Shown piece after piece: positions 26,141-35,007 of a DNA stretch of 64,000 nucleotides. The DNA comes from Curvibacter sp. AEP1-3 (GTDB lineage Bacteria > Pseudomonadota > Gammaproteobacteria > Burkholderiales > Burkholderiaceae_C), in assembly GCF_002163715.1 (NCBI RefSeq), contig NZ_CP015698.1, positions 620,001 to 684,000 of the forward strand, in the 5' to 3' direction. Below the pieces are notes generated by a model. It had not been told where the DNA came from and made no database searches. It worked only from the letters and a program-made list of their open reading frames with translations. The position numbers and the translations under genes were made by a program. The first letter of the stretch is position 1, and every line of letters begins with the position of its first letter.

Positions 26141-26472
26141 AACAGCTGGAAGTTCAAATCATGGGGCAAAGCTACCTGCTGGGTTGCCCCGACGGTGGCG
26201 ATGCACGCTTGCTGGAAGCTGTGGAGCGTGTGGACACTGCCATGTGCAAAATCCGCGATGCCGGCAAGGTGCGTGCCCGTGACCGCATTGCCGTGCTGGC
26301 AGCCCTCAATCTCGCTTTCGACCTGGCCGACAAAGCTCCCGCCATCGAAACAGCACCCGTGTCGGCCCCTGCCGCCACCACAGCACCTATCGAAGGCGAT
26401 GGTGCCCTATTGCTTAACTCCCTGCTGGAGCGACTGGACGCAGCACTGGGCGACGACGGGCGCCTGTTGTAG
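26137..26472 (+). CDS. zapA: Cell division protein ZapA
   Basis: 111 residues: KQLEVQIMGQSYLLGC forms the N-terminal beta region, and AVERVDTAMCKIRDAGKVRARDRIAVLAALNLAFDLAD the conserved helical part. ZapA cross-links FtsZ protofilaments at the division site. The C-terminal half is an Ala/Pro-rich tail and helix. 6S RNA follows, the conserved zapA-ssrS order. Confidence 0.93.
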   Translation: MKQLEVQIMGQSYLLGCPDGGDARLLEAVERVDTAMCKIRDAGKVRARDRIAVLAALNLAFDLADKAPAIETAPVSAPAATTAPIEGDGALLLNSLLERLDAALGDDGRLL

Positions 26473-26531
26473 GGCAACGAAATAAGCCCCCCCCCGGCGC
26501 AAGTTGAGGGTTGCGACCTACAATACAGACG

Positions 26532-26702
26532 TCTGCGAATCCGCCGGGCTTTATATTTCCTTGAACCAATGCTCATTGAGCCAGGGCTTGGAATATTGCT
26601 CGACTAGCGTGATCATCTCGCGTCAGATGAACCCAAAGTTGACGCTGACCTCGCCCACCTGAACCCCGGTTCAGGATGCCGGTCCGGTGGATCTTCGCAG
26701 GC
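26532..26702 (+). ncRNA. ssrS: 6S RNA
   Basis: Lies directly after zapA, as in most beta- and gammaproteobacteria. The ends pair as a long closing stem: CTGCGAATCCGCCGG at the 5' side with CCGGTGGATCTTCGCAG at the 3' side. The interior is AT-richer and bulged, as expected for the RNA polymerase-binding bubble. A good -10 (TACAAT) sits at 26519-26524. It regulates sigma70 polymerase in stationary phase. Confidence 0.88.
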
Positions 26703-26732
26703 ACCTCATTCCAACCTTCAGGCGCCCCCTCC

Positions 26733-27548
26733 ATGCCGTTTGAACCCCTCCTGATTCTCGAACTGGCAGCACTGGGGTTAGCCACCGGTTTTGTCGCCGG
26801 CCTGTTGGGCATTGGCGGCGGCATGTTGATCGGCCCATTTCTCACCTGGATATTGACCTCCCGCGGGGTGCCGGCAGACATTGCCGTAAAGATGGCGATT
26901 GCGACGTCCATGGCGACCATCATGTTCACCAGCATTTCGAGCGTACGCGCCCACCATCAACGGGGAGCCGTGCGGTGGGACGTGGTGAAACGTCTGGCCC
27001 CCGGCATTGTGTTGGGTGGTGCACTGGCAAGCCTTGGCGTGTTCGCACTACTCAAAGGGACCACGCTGGCATTGCTGTTCGCCTTGTTCATCGGCTACTC
27101 GGCCACGCAAATGTTTCTGGACAAGAAACCCAAACCGAACCGCCAGATGCCCGGCACTGCAGGCCAGTGGGCGGCGGGCAGCGTCATTGGCTTCTTGTCC
27201 GGACTGGTGGGAGCTGGTGGTGGCTTTGTGAGCGTGCCCTTCATGATGGCGCACAACATCCCCATCATTAATGCGGTGGCGACCAGTGCGGCTCTGGGAT
27301 TCCCAATTGCGCTGGCTAACACCAGCGGCTATGTACTCGCTGGCCTGGCACTACCAGGCTTGCCCGCCTGGTCATTGGGCTATGTCTGGCTGCCGGGCTT
27401 GGCAGTGATTGCCGCGTGCAGCGTATGGACTGCACCGTTGGGGGCACGTACCGCGCACAAGCTGCCGGTAGCCAAACTCAAGCGGGTATTCGCCTGCGTG
27501 TTGTACCTGCTGGCGGCCTACATGCTTTGGAAAGGCATGAGCGCCTGA
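26733..27548 (+). CDS. TauE/SafE-family sulfite/anion exporter
   Basis: An integral membrane protein of about 271 residues with eight or so hydrophobic segments and the duplicated TauE motif: LATGFVAGLLGIGGGMLIGPFL in the first half and GSVIGFLSGLVGAGGGFVSVPF in the second. I start at the ATG at 26733, because the ATG at 26676 lies inside 6S RNA. Substrates of this family include sulfite and sulfonates; none can be named here. Confidence 0.87.
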   Translation: MPFEPLLILELAALGLATGFVAGLLGIGGGMLIGPFLTWILTSRGVPADIAVKMAIATSMATIMFTSISSVRAHHQRGAVRWDVVKRLAPGIVLGGALASLGVFALLKGTTLALLFALFIGYSATQMFLDKKPKPNRQMPGTAGQWAAGSVIGFLSGLVGAGGGFVSVPFMMAHNIPIINAVATSAALGFPIALANTSGYVLAGLALPGLPAWSLGYVWLPGLAVIAACSVWTAPLGARTAHKLPVAKLKRVFACVLYLLAAYMLWKGMSA

Positions 27549-27560
27549 ACGGCGCCCGTC

Positions 27561-28862
27561 TCACACCGCTGCAGGTGGTTTTTCGGGCTCTACCGCTTGA
27601 TCGAAAAAGTAGGCAATGCGCTGCCGGGGAGCCAGATAATCCAGCGCTGCCGGTGGCAGATTACCGGGCTTCAAGCTACGACGTATGCCCAGCTGCGGGG
27701 CTTTTTCCAGATCCAGGATCAGGGCCTCGTGCTTGGGCACTCCGGGCTCATGCAACACCACACGTGGCTTGAGCGGGCGGGACGAATTCACGGACACCAC
27801 GATGCCGTACCGGTCGTCAATCAATTGCACCACCGAGCCCGGGGGATACACACCCATCATCCGGATGAAGGCGCTCAAAGCCGCTGAATCGAAGCGAGAT
27901 TTGAACTGCGCGAAAATCAGTGACAAGGCTTCATGCGGCGTCAAGGCAGCACCCGGGCGGCTGGGGTTGCACAGGTTGTCATAGCGGTTTACCAGCGCAA
28001 GAATGCGCCCTGCAGTTCCCATGGCGTCGCCGCGCAAGCGAGACGGGAACCCGCTTCCATCCACCATTTCGTGGTGATGCAGCATGGCCAGCAGCGCCGG
28101 CGGGTTCAACTCCATCGCCCGGCCTATCGTGATGCCCTGGGCCACATGCTCCTGGTACAGACGGTACTCGGCGCTGGAAAAGTTGTCCTCCAGCCACCGC
28201 ACACGGTCAGGCAACTTGACCTTGCCGATGTCATGCAGATAGGCCGCCATGCCCAGATCCATCAGCTCGCCACGCGAGAGGCCCATGGCCTTGCCCAGCA
28301 ACAAGGCGATGATGGTTACGTTGACCGAATGCATGGATGACTTGTCACCCGCCGTCTCGGAAAGCAGGCGGATGGAAGCCTCGCCCTTGTCCAGCATGTC
28401 ATTGACGTAGGTCGTCACCATCTCCATACAGGGGGCGGCGGCCTCCTTGGGGTTGGACTGCACCATGTCCAAGGTCTTGCGGTAAAGCCGAACTGATTCT
28501 GCAAATCGCCGCTCACACACGACCAGACTGCGCTCTTGCGCTGCCAGCATGGCGGCACGCAGTTGACGCTGCTCCCGCTCACGGGCAGCGGCCTCCTGGC
28601 GTGCCAACTCTGCGGAGGCGGCCTCACTAAGTGCGCCGGACGTTACGCCCTGCTCTACAACCGCTGGCAGCACATCACTCTTGGAGGGCACGTAGCGGAC
28701 TTGGGGTTTTCCCAGCCCGCGAATCACATCAATCTGTTTCTGGGAACTGATTTTGAAACTGCCGGTGGGAAATGGATGCGCCATCCAACCTACATCCAGC
28801 TCGATGTAATGCCCCACGCGCAACAGCGCGACATCAATCCACACAGACTCTTCAGATTTCAT
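27561..28862 (-). CDS. HD-GYP domain protein (probable c-di-GMP phosphodiesterase)
   Basis: 433 residues. An N-terminal DUF3391-like region (VDVALLRVGHYIELDVGWMAHPFP) precedes a glutamine/arginine-rich coiled coil. The HD-GYP domain shows YLHDIGKVKLPDRV, the HHHEMVDGSGFP loop (GFP in place of GYP) and LALVNRYDNLCNP. The C-terminal PGSVVQLIDDRYGIVVSVN is typical of this subgroup. Metal-binding residues seem intact, so it is probably active, acting in the cytoplasm. No operon partner: it stops 13 bases after the convergent TauE gene. Confidence 0.88.
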   Translation of the reverse strand: MKSEESVWIDVALLRVGHYIELDVGWMAHPFPTGSFKISSQKQIDVIRGLGKPQVRYVPSKSDVLPAVVEQGVTSGALSEAASAELARQEAAAREREQRQLRAAMLAAQERSLVVCERRFAESVRLYRKTLDMVQSNPKEAAAPCMEMVTTYVNDMLDKGEASIRLLSETAGDKSSMHSVNVTIIALLLGKAMGLSRGELMDLGMAAYLHDIGKVKLPDRVRWLEDNFSSAEYRLYQEHVAQGITIGRAMELNPPALLAMLHHHEMVDGSGFPSRLRGDAMGTAGRILALVNRYDNLCNPSRPGAALTPHEALSLIFAQFKSRFDSAALSAFIRMMGVYPPGSVVQLIDDRYGIVVSVNSSRPLKPRVVLHEPGVPKHEALILDLEKAPQLGIRRSLKPGNLPPAALDYLAPRQRIAYFFDQAVEPEKPPAAV

Positions 28863-29026
28863 AAGCTCGTTGTTCGCTTGCGCAGCGTTCTTTTCTCGGT
28901 ATTCGACATCAACACGTCAAACTTCAGCGCAAGTCCCTTCATTCCCGAATGAGCATACCCCAGCGCATGGGGCTCCTCAGGCGGATAGGAGACATTTCTG
29001 CAATTCCGCCACACGCAGCGACATAA

Positions 29027-29053
29027 AAAAAGCCCGCTAAAAGCGGGCTTTTT
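29027..29053. terminator. Intrinsic terminator downstream of phaB
   Basis: A stem GCCCGC/GCGGGC extended by A5/T5 with a five-base loop. It lies just after the phaB stop on the minus strand and can act in both directions. Confidence 0.85.
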
Positions 29054-29072
29054 ACGGAGCTTGCAGCCGGGT

Positions 29073-29810
29073 TTAACCCATGTGCAATCCGCCGTTCACC
29101 GAGAAGTCAGCGCCAGTGGCGTAACCCCCCTCTTCCGACGCCAGCCATGCAATGATGGATGCGATTTCAGAGGGCTCGCCCAAGCGCTTGACGGGCACGG
29201 TCGCCACGATCTTGGCCAGCACGTCTTCACGGATGGCCTTGACCATGTCGGTACCGATGTAGCCGGGGCTCACGGTGTTGACTGTCACACCCTTGGTGGC
29301 CAGTTCCTGGGCCAAAGCCATGGAGAAGCCATGCATACCGGCCTTGGCAGCCGAGTAGTTGGTCTGGCCGGCCTGGCCTTTTTCACCGTTCACGCTGGAA
29401 ATATTGATGATGCGGCCCCAGCCCTTTTCGACCATGTCAGGCACCACTTGCTTGGTGACGTTGAACATGGAGTCCAGGTTGGTGCTCATCACCGCTTGCC
29501 AGTCTTCGCGGCTCATCTTCAGGAACATACGGTCACGGGTGATACCGGCGTTGTTCACCAGCACGTCGATGCTGCCGTGCTCAGCCTTGGTCTTGCTGAA
29601 AGCTTCGACGGTGGAATCCCAATCACCCACGTTGCCCACAGAGGCGTAGAAGGTATAGCCCAGTTCCTTTTGCTCGGCCAGCCACTTGGCATGGTCGCGC
29701 GTAGGGCCGCAACCGGCAATGACTTTGAAGCCTTCCTTGTGCAGGCGTTGGCAGATGGCGGTTCCGATGCCACCCATGCCGCCGGTGACGTACGCTACTT
29801 TTTGACTCAT
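29073..29810 (-). CDS. phaB: Acetoacetyl-CoA reductase
   Basis: A short-chain dehydrogenase that makes (R)-3-hydroxybutyryl-CoA with NADPH for polyhydroxybutyrate. TGGMGGIGTAI is the nucleotide-binding glycine motif, VLVNNAGI follows, INISSVNGEKGQAGQTNYSAAKAG includes the active-site Tyr-x3-Lys. 245 residues, with a GAGGAAAC ribosome site. It is last in a phaC-phaA-phaB order. Confidence 0.96.
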   Translation of the reverse strand: MSQKVAYVTGGMGGIGTAICQRLHKEGFKVIAGCGPTRDHAKWLAEQKELGYTFYASVGNVGDWDSTVEAFSKTKAEHGSIDVLVNNAGITRDRMFLKMSREDWQAVMSTNLDSMFNVTKQVVPDMVEKGWGRIINISSVNGEKGQAGQTNYSAAKAGMHGFSMALAQELATKGVTVNTVSPGYIGTDMVKAIREDVLAKIVATVPVKRLGEPSEIASIIAWLASEEGGYATGADFSVNGGLHMG

Positions 29811-29832
29811 TTTGTTTCCTCTTTTTAAATCA

Positions 29833-29895
29833 CATTGCTATCAATTCAGTAGCTGCCAGCGCAAATTATTTGGGCGCCAGCAGCCCAAAACACCT
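29833..29895 (+). repeat. Interspersed repeat, GCTATCAAAA family, between phaB and phaA
   Basis: ATTGCTATCAATTCAGTAGC, TGCCAGCGCA, GGGCGCCAGCAGCCC and AAAACACC in the family order. This is the one copy of the seven in intergenic DNA. Confidence 0.72.
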
Positions 29896-29899
29896 CAAA

Positions 29900-31078
29900 T
29901 CAACGCTCGACCGCCAGGGCCACGCCCATGCCGCCGCCGATACACAGGGACGCAACCCCTTTCTTGGCGCCGCTGCGCTGCATTTCGTGCAGCAGGGTTA
30001 CCAGGATACGGGCGCCAGACGCGCCGATGGGGTGGCCGATGGCGATGGCGCCACCGTTGACGTTGACCTTGGCAGGATCTATGTCCAGCAACTTGTTCAC
30101 GGCACATGCTTGTGCGGCGAAGGCTTCATTCAGCTCAAACAAATCGACGTCGGATGCCTTCCAGCCTGCTCGTGCCAGCGCGCGCTGGGTGGCAGACACC
30201 GGGCCCAGGCCCATGAGGGCGGGGTCCAAGCCAGTGGTGCCGAAACTGGCAATGCGTGCCAATGGCGTCAAGCCCAGGGCTGCAGCCTTCTTGGCGGTCA
30301 TGACCACCACACCGGCAGCGCCATCGTTGATGCCGGAAGCGTTACCGGCGGTCACGCTGCCAGCCTTGTCAAAGGCGGGGCGCAGGCCGGCCAGGGCTTC
30401 GGCGTTGGTCTTCTTGTTGATGAACTCGTCAGCGTCAAACACCACGGGGTCACCCTTGCGCTGGGGGATGACCACCGGCACGATTTCGGCTTTGAATTTG
30501 CCGGCCTCTTGCGCAGCAGCTGCTTTTTGCTGGCTGCCCAGCGCTAGCGCATCCTGCTGCTCACGGGTAATGCCCTGCGCCTTGGCCACGTTTTCAGCAG
30601 TGATGCCCATGTGGTACTGGTTGTACACATCCCACAGGCCGTCGGTGATCATGGTATCTGCCATCTTCCACTCGCCCATGCGCTGGCCGTCACGGCTACC
30701 CAGCAACACGTGGGGAGATGCGCTCATGTTTTCCTGACCGCCAGCAATCACGATGTCGCTGTCGCCCCAGGCCACTGCCTGTGCGGCCAGCATCACGGCC
30801 TTCAGGCCGGAGCCGCAGACGGCATTGATGGTCAATGCGGGGGTTTCCTTGGCCAAGCCGGCCTTCATCACCGCCTGACGTGCCGGGTTCTGGCCTGCGC
30901 CAGCGGCCAGCACCTGACCCAGGATGACTTCGCCCACAGCGTCTACAGGCAGCCCGCTGCGCTCGAGCAGGCTTTTAATCACAATGCTTCCCAGCTCGGT
31001 TGCGGGGGTTTTGGCCAAAGAGCCACCGAATTTTCCAACTGCAGTACGGGCCGCAGCAACGATCACGATATCTTCCAT
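29900..31078 (-). CDS. phaA: Acetyl-CoA C-acetyltransferase (beta-ketothiolase)
   Basis: Condenses two acetyl-CoA for polyhydroxybutyrate synthesis. 392 residues. The acylated cysteine is in [12 protein letters not shown]; the second active site is [11 protein letters not shown] (His) and [13 protein letters not shown] (Cys). A GGAGACACC ribosome site precedes the ATG. It is separated from phaB by an 89-base gap filled largely by an interspersed repeat. Confidence 0.96.
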   Translation of the reverse strand: MEDIVIVAAARTAVGKFGGSLAKTPATELGSIVIKSLLERSGLPVDAVGEVILGQVLAAGAGQNPARQAVMKAGLAKETPALTINAVCGSGLKAVMLAAQAVAWGDSDIVIAGGQENMSASPHVLLGSRDGQRMGEWKMADTMITDGLWDVYNQYHMGITAENVAKAQGITREQQDALALGSQQKAAAAQEAGKFKAEIVPVVIPQRKGDPVVFDADEFINKKTNAEALAGLRPAFDKAGSVTAGNASGINDGAAGVVVMTAKKAAALGLTPLARIASFGTTGLDPALMGLGPVSATQRALARAGWKASDVDLFELNEAFAAQACAVNKLLDIDPAKVNVNGGAIAIGHPIGASGARILVTLLHEMQRSGAKKGVASLCIGGGMGVALAVER

Positions 31079-31108
31079 CAGGTGTCTCCTTCTTAGTGAA
31101 TCAAAAAC

Positions 31109-32833
31109 TCAGGCTTTCGCCTGTACATAGCGCCCTGGAGCCGCCTCTATGACTTTGTACTTGCCCTTGCCATAGATCTTGGGTGCAGCAATTTGCTTGC
31201 CAGCGTGGCCCTTGAGCCACTGGGACCAGTCGGTCCACCAGCTGCCGGGATGTTCGACAGCACCCTCCAACCACTGTGCGTGCGTTTTCGGCAACTTGCC
31301 ATCAGCACGGATCCAGTGACTGCGTTTGTTTTTCGATGGCGGGTTGATAACCCCCGCAATATGGCCCGAAGCGCCCTGCACAAAGCGCTTCTTGCCGGGC
31401 AACAGCTGGGTAGACGCATAGGCACCGCCAATGGGCACGATGTGGTCTTCCCGCGAGCCGTAGATGTAGACCGGAATGTCCAGCGCGCTCAAGTCCAGCC
31501 TCTCGCCACACACGGTGAGCTTGCCGGGCTTCTTGAGGTTGTTTTCCAGGTAGGTGTTGCGCAAGTACCAGGCGTAATACGGGCCGGGCAAATTGGTGCT
31601 GTCGCTGTTCCAGTACAAGAGGTCAAACGGCGGCGGGGTTTCACCCTTGAGGTAGTTGCCCACCACGTAGTTCCAGACCAGGTCGTTCGGGCGCAAGAAA
31701 CTAAAGGTACTGGCCAAATCCTGACCCTTCATCAAACCGCCCTTACCCAACTCGGCCTCGCGGTACTTGACCATGCCTTCGTCGATGAACACGTCCAGGA
31801 TGCCGGTGTCCGAAAAGTCGAGGAAGGTGGTGAGGAAAGTGGCGCTGTCTACCGGCTTCTCGCCACGGGCCGCCAAAACACCCAGCGCTGTGCCCAGCAT
31901 GGTGCCGCCCACGCAAAAGCCCAGCGCGTTGATGGTGGGCGATCCACTGATCTCTTGGGTGACGCCGATGGCCTTGATCACGGCGCCTTCGATGTAATCG
32001 TCCCAAGTTTTGTGTGCGAGCGACTGGTCAGGGTTGCGCCAGCTCACCACGAAAGTGCGGTGGCCCTGCTCTACCGCGTAGCGAATCAGAGAATTGTCCG
32101 GCTGCAGATCCAGGATGTAGAACTTATTGATGCACGGTGGCACCAGCAGAAAGGGCTTCTCGTAGACCTTGGCGGTCAACGGTTTGTATTCAATGAGTTG
32201 AAACAACTCGTTCTCAAACACCACGGCGCCTTCGGTGGTGGCCACGTTCTTGCCAACCTCGAACAGGCTCTCGTCCGTCATGGACACATGGCCTTGCTGC
32301 AAATCGTGCACCAGATTTTTCACACCCAAGGCGATGCTCTCGCCTTTGGTTTCAATGGCTTTTTTCTGGGCTTCGGCGTTCAGGGCCAAAAAGTTGCTGG
32401 GGGAAGCAGCCGCCATCCACTGCTCGACCGCAAAGCGGATGCGGTTTTTGGTTTTGGCATCGGTTTCCACTGCTTCGGCCAAACCCATCATGGTGCGGGC
32501 ATTCAACAGGTAGGCGGCTGCGGCGTAAGCGGCTACAGGGTTGTCATGCCAGGCAGGGGCAGCAAAACGGCGGTCCGGCAAGGCGGGCGACTGCGTCATG
32601 CCCTGGGTAAACAGTTTCAGAGCCTCTTCGGTGTACGACTTCTGCAGCGCCTCCAAGCGCTCCGGTGCGAACCGGATTTCAGGGAGCGCCTCGGGCATGG
32701 CAGGAAATCCTGCGCCTGCCGCACTGGCATCCAGCCCTTTGAAGGATTCCAGCGCCTTGGAAAAGCTTTGGGTGAAAGCCTGTTGAAACTGCTCGGCCGC
32801 TTGGGCCATAAAGTCAGAAGAGGGTTGCGTCAC
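31109..32833 (-). CDS. phaC: Class I polyhydroxyalkanoate synthase
   Basis: Polymerises (R)-3-hydroxyacyl-CoA on granule surfaces. The lipase-like box is GFCVGGTM with catalytic Cys, the Asp sits in GSREDHIVPIGGAYAST and the His in GASGHIAGVINPP. 574 residues match class I enzymes. The start is GTG at 32833 with AAGGTG seven or so bases upstream. It heads the phaCAB cluster. The long frame on the opposite strand is a GC-bias shadow. Confidence 0.96.
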   Translation of the reverse strand: MTQPSSDFMAQAAEQFQQAFTQSFSKALESFKGLDASAAGAGFPAMPEALPEIRFAPERLEALQKSYTEEALKLFTQGMTQSPALPDRRFAAPAWHDNPVAAYAAAAYLLNARTMMGLAEAVETDAKTKNRIRFAVEQWMAAASPSNFLALNAEAQKKAIETKGESIALGVKNLVHDLQQGHVSMTDESLFEVGKNVATTEGAVVFENELFQLIEYKPLTAKVYEKPFLLVPPCINKFYILDLQPDNSLIRYAVEQGHRTFVVSWRNPDQSLAHKTWDDYIEGAVIKAIGVTQEISGSPTINALGFCVGGTMLGTALGVLAARGEKPVDSATFLTTFLDFSDTGILDVFIDEGMVKYREAELGKGGLMKGQDLASTFSFLRPNDLVWNYVVGNYLKGETPPPFDLLYWNSDSTNLPGPYYAWYLRNTYLENNLKKPGKLTVCGERLDLSALDIPVYIYGSREDHIVPIGGAYASTQLLPGKKRFVQGASGHIAGVINPPSKNKRSHWIRADGKLPKTHAQWLEGAVEHPGSWWTDWSQWLKGHAGKQIAAPKIYGKGKYKVIEAAPGRYVQAKA

Positions 32834-32928
32834 GCCATCACCTTGAAATTTAGTGGGTCTAGTCTAACTGCCAAGTATGGCAGGCTTAAGCTGCGATATC
32901 CTGACAGGACTACCTCTCCGAAACCCTG

Positions 32929-33240
32929 ATGTACATCATTCCCATCGCCTGGATCTACGTTGCCCTGATGATGAGCGTGGCCGAGGCCACCAACACCACA
33001 GGCTCGGTGCTGGGCGCCATCTTCACTTTTTTGCTGTACGGCGTGCTGCCGGTAGCTCTGATGATGTATTTCATGGGCACCCCGGGCCGCAAACGGGCTT
33101 TGAGGGCTCAAGAAATGGCCGAGCGCCAAGCCGCAATTGACGCGCATCAAGCGGCGGCACAGGCGACAGCTTCACTCCAGCCAGATGCAGGCGGCCAGCC
33201 GCCCGCTGACGCGGTCCCGCCGGTGGCTGAAAAACCGTAA
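32929..33240 (+). CDS. Small membrane protein, unknown function
   Basis: 103 residues. Two hydrophobic helices at about residues 3-18 and 26-47 are followed by a basic stretch (GTPGRKRALRAQEMAERQ) and an Ala/Pro/Gln-rich cytoplasmic tail. No family domain is recognised. Its 3' end overlaps the 3' end of pgeF on the other strand by about 69 bases. It lies between phaC and pgeF, transcribed away from phaC. Confidence 0.7.
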   Translation: MYIIPIAWIYVALMMSVAEATNTTGSVLGAIFTFLLYGVLPVALMMYFMGTPGRKRALRAQEMAERQAAIDAHQAAAQATASLQPDAGGQPPADAVPPVAEKP

Positions 33241-33960
33241 GGGGTTGCTGACGGTGCACCACGCCGCGCTGCCGTCATTTCCCCAGATGCTGTTGACGCC
33301 CGCAAGGTGCAAGCGCTGACGCGCGAGCGCCGGCAAATCCGCCAGCCATTTGCCGGTAGACAAGGGGGCAAAGCAGGCTGCAGCAGCCGGCAAAGCCTCA
33401 ACGAATGCGGCGCGCACTTCGTGGCCCACCTCAAACGCTCGCGGCCCTATGCACGGGCCTAGCCACGCTATGATTTCAGGAGCTGCTCGCGCACTATCCA
33501 CGGTCGCTGGAGCACCAAAACACTTCAAAGTCTCCTCCAGCACGCCCTGCCCGCCAATACCCGCCAAACCACGCCAGCCCGCGTGTGCAGCCGCCACCCG
33601 GCTGCCATCCGCTGCCGCGAACAGCACAGGCAGGCAGTCTGCGACCATGATGGTGCAGACCGTACCCGCCTGTGTGGCGTAGCAGGCATCGGCTTCAGTC
33701 CCGTCTGGCGTACTGGCCTCCACGTGCAAGCAGGTGTTGCCGTGCACCTGATCCAAAAACACAGGTCTACCGCCTACGGCCTGGGCCAAGCGTTGCCGGT
33801 TGACCTCTACTGCGGCCCCATCGTCAGCCACATGCAGGCCCAGATTCAGGCTGTCATACGGGGCACTGGAAACTCCCCCTTGGCGAGTGGTACACAAGGC
33901 CCGAACCCGCGGCGGGGCCGGCCAGGCTGGGATGATCCAACCCTCGCGCGTTGCAGCCAT
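33172..33960 (-). CDS. pgeF: PgeF/YfiH-family purine nucleoside phosphorylase (laccase domain)
   Basis: A multicopper-oxidase-like fold that acts as a peptidoglycan-editing factor or nucleoside phosphorylase. Zinc-ligand regions are seen: DQVHGN, ADCLPVLFA, HAGWRGLAGIGG and CIGPRAFEVGHEV; the C-terminal SHRRDRVSGRLAACIWL is typical. I start at the ATG at 33960, just after the GST stop. An interspersed repeat copy (33467-33530) is read through in frame between the HAGWRG and CIGPR motifs, unusual within a conserved enzyme. Confidence 0.92.
   Translation of the reverse strand: MAATREGWIIPAWPAPPRVRALCTTRQGGVSSAPYDSLNLGLHVADDGAAVEVNRQRLAQAVGGRPVFLDQVHGNTCLHVEASTPDGTEADACYATQAGTVCTIMVADCLPVLFAAADGSRVAAAHAGWRGLAGIGGQGVLEETLKCFGAPATVDSARAAPEIIAWLGPCIGPRAFEVGHEVRAAFVEALPAAAACFAPLSTGKWLADLPALARQRLHLAGVNSIWGNDGSAAWCTVSNPLRFFSHRRDRVSGRLAACIWLE
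33467..33530 (+). repeat. Interspersed repeat, GCTATCAAAA family, inside pgeF
   Basis: GCTATGATTTCAGGAGCTGC, TCGCGCACTATCCA, GCTGGAGCACCAAAACAC. A well-preserved copy, inserted in coding sequence between two conserved motifs without breaking the frame. Confidence 0.75.
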
Positions 33961-33961
33961 A

Positions 33962-34630
33962 TCAAGACTTTCCATCCGGACAGGCGTCGGGACTTGCGCT
34001 TTGGAAGGCCTCTAAAGCCATGCACGCATCAAACGCAGCCATGGTGCGGGGCAATCCGTCCAAGGACACCGCAAATCGTTTGGCATTGAAGATCAGCGGC
34101 ACCAGGCAACAGTCGGCCAATGTGGGTGACTCTCCAAAACAAAAGGTATAAGGCGCAGGCAAGCCGCGTTTCTGCTGCCAAGTGTCCAAGGCTGACAACT
34201 GTTGCTCAAACGCCTCCAGTCCGCTGCGGGTCCAGTGGTGGTACCACTGGTCTTTGGCAGCCTCGTCCAACAGCATGGGGCCTTTGAGGTATTTCAATAC
34301 CCGCAAGTTATTGAGTGGATGGATTTCACACGCAATGGATTGGGCCAAGGCCCTCACTTTGGCGCGGGCCAGAGCCTCCGCAGGCAGCAATGGGCGCTCA
34401 GGGTGGACTTCATCCAGATACTCCATGATGGCCATGGACTGCGTCAGCACCTCGCCAGCATCCTCCAATGCGGGCACCAAGCCATCCGGATGCAGCTCTC
34501 GGTACCCGGGCTGCAATTGCTCGCCGCGCACCAAGTGTACTGCAGCGTAGTCATAGGGAAGGCCCTTGAGGGCCAGGGCAATGCGCACCCTGAAGGCGGC
34601 CGACGATCGAAAGTAGCTGAACAACTTCAT
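33962..34630 (-). CDS. maiA: Zeta-class glutathione S-transferase (maleylacetoacetate/maleylpyruvate isomerase)
   Basis: 222 residues. The zeta-class signature YFRSSAAFRVRIAL holds the catalytic Ser residues, followed by HPDGLVPALEDAG and LTQSMAIMEYLDE for glutathione binding, then a helical C-terminal domain with TLADCCLVPLIFNAKRF. Isomerases of this type act in tyrosine or gentisate breakdown. A fumarylpyruvate-hydrolase-like gene lies divergently at 35008, which supports that context, but substrate choice is unproven. Confidence 0.85.
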   Translation of the reverse strand: MKLFSYFRSSAAFRVRIALALKGLPYDYAAVHLVRGEQLQPGYRELHPDGLVPALEDAGEVLTQSMAIMEYLDEVHPERPLLPAEALARAKVRALAQSIACEIHPLNNLRVLKYLKGPMLLDEAAKDQWYHHWTRSGLEAFEQQLSALDTWQQKRGLPAPYTFCFGESPTLADCCLVPLIFNAKRFAVSLDGLPRTMAAFDACMALEAFQSASPDACPDGKS

Positions 34631-34690
34631 GCCACCGAGGATAAACCGATGCCGTTACCATTCCATCATTCACCCTGATTTGGAGTCATC

Positions 34691-34993
34691 ATGATTCTTG
34701 AGCTTGCCGACATCCGCATCCATCCCGGCCAGAACGCCGCCTTTGATGAAGCCATCGCGCGCGGCTTGCGTGACGTGATCTCCAAAGCCAAAGGCTGCCG
34801 AGGATTCAAGGTCAACAAAGGCATTGAGAGCCCCGAACGCTACATCCTGCAAATTTTCTGGGACACCCTGGAGGACCACACGGTCGGCTTCCGGGAAGGC
34901 GAACTTTTCCCCCAGTGGCGTGCCATCGTCGGCCCCTTCTTTGCTCAACCACCCGTGGTGGAGCACTTTGACTTGGTGGTGAAGTCGGTTTAA
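34691..34993 (+). CDS. Antibiotic biosynthesis monooxygenase-like (ABM) protein
   Basis: A 100-residue, single-domain ferredoxin-like ABM protein: ILELADIRIHPGQNAAFDEAI at the start, CRGFKVNKGIESPERYILQIFWDTLEDHTV in the middle. These small dimeric proteins include heme-degrading and quinol monooxygenases; no active-site residue pins down the reaction here. It begins a run of plus-strand genes. Confidence 0.82.
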   Translation: MILELADIRIHPGQNAAFDEAIARGLRDVISKAKGCRGFKVNKGIESPERYILQIFWDTLEDHTVGFREGELFPQWRAIVGPFFAQPPVVEHFDLVVKSV

Positions 34994-35007
34994 GGCGGGA
35001 GATGCCC

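Noticed and set aside
31193..32929. 578-residue frame on the plus strand opposite phaC
   Set aside because: It is the antisense shadow of a certain phaC gene in GC-rich DNA; no domain, no ribosome site.
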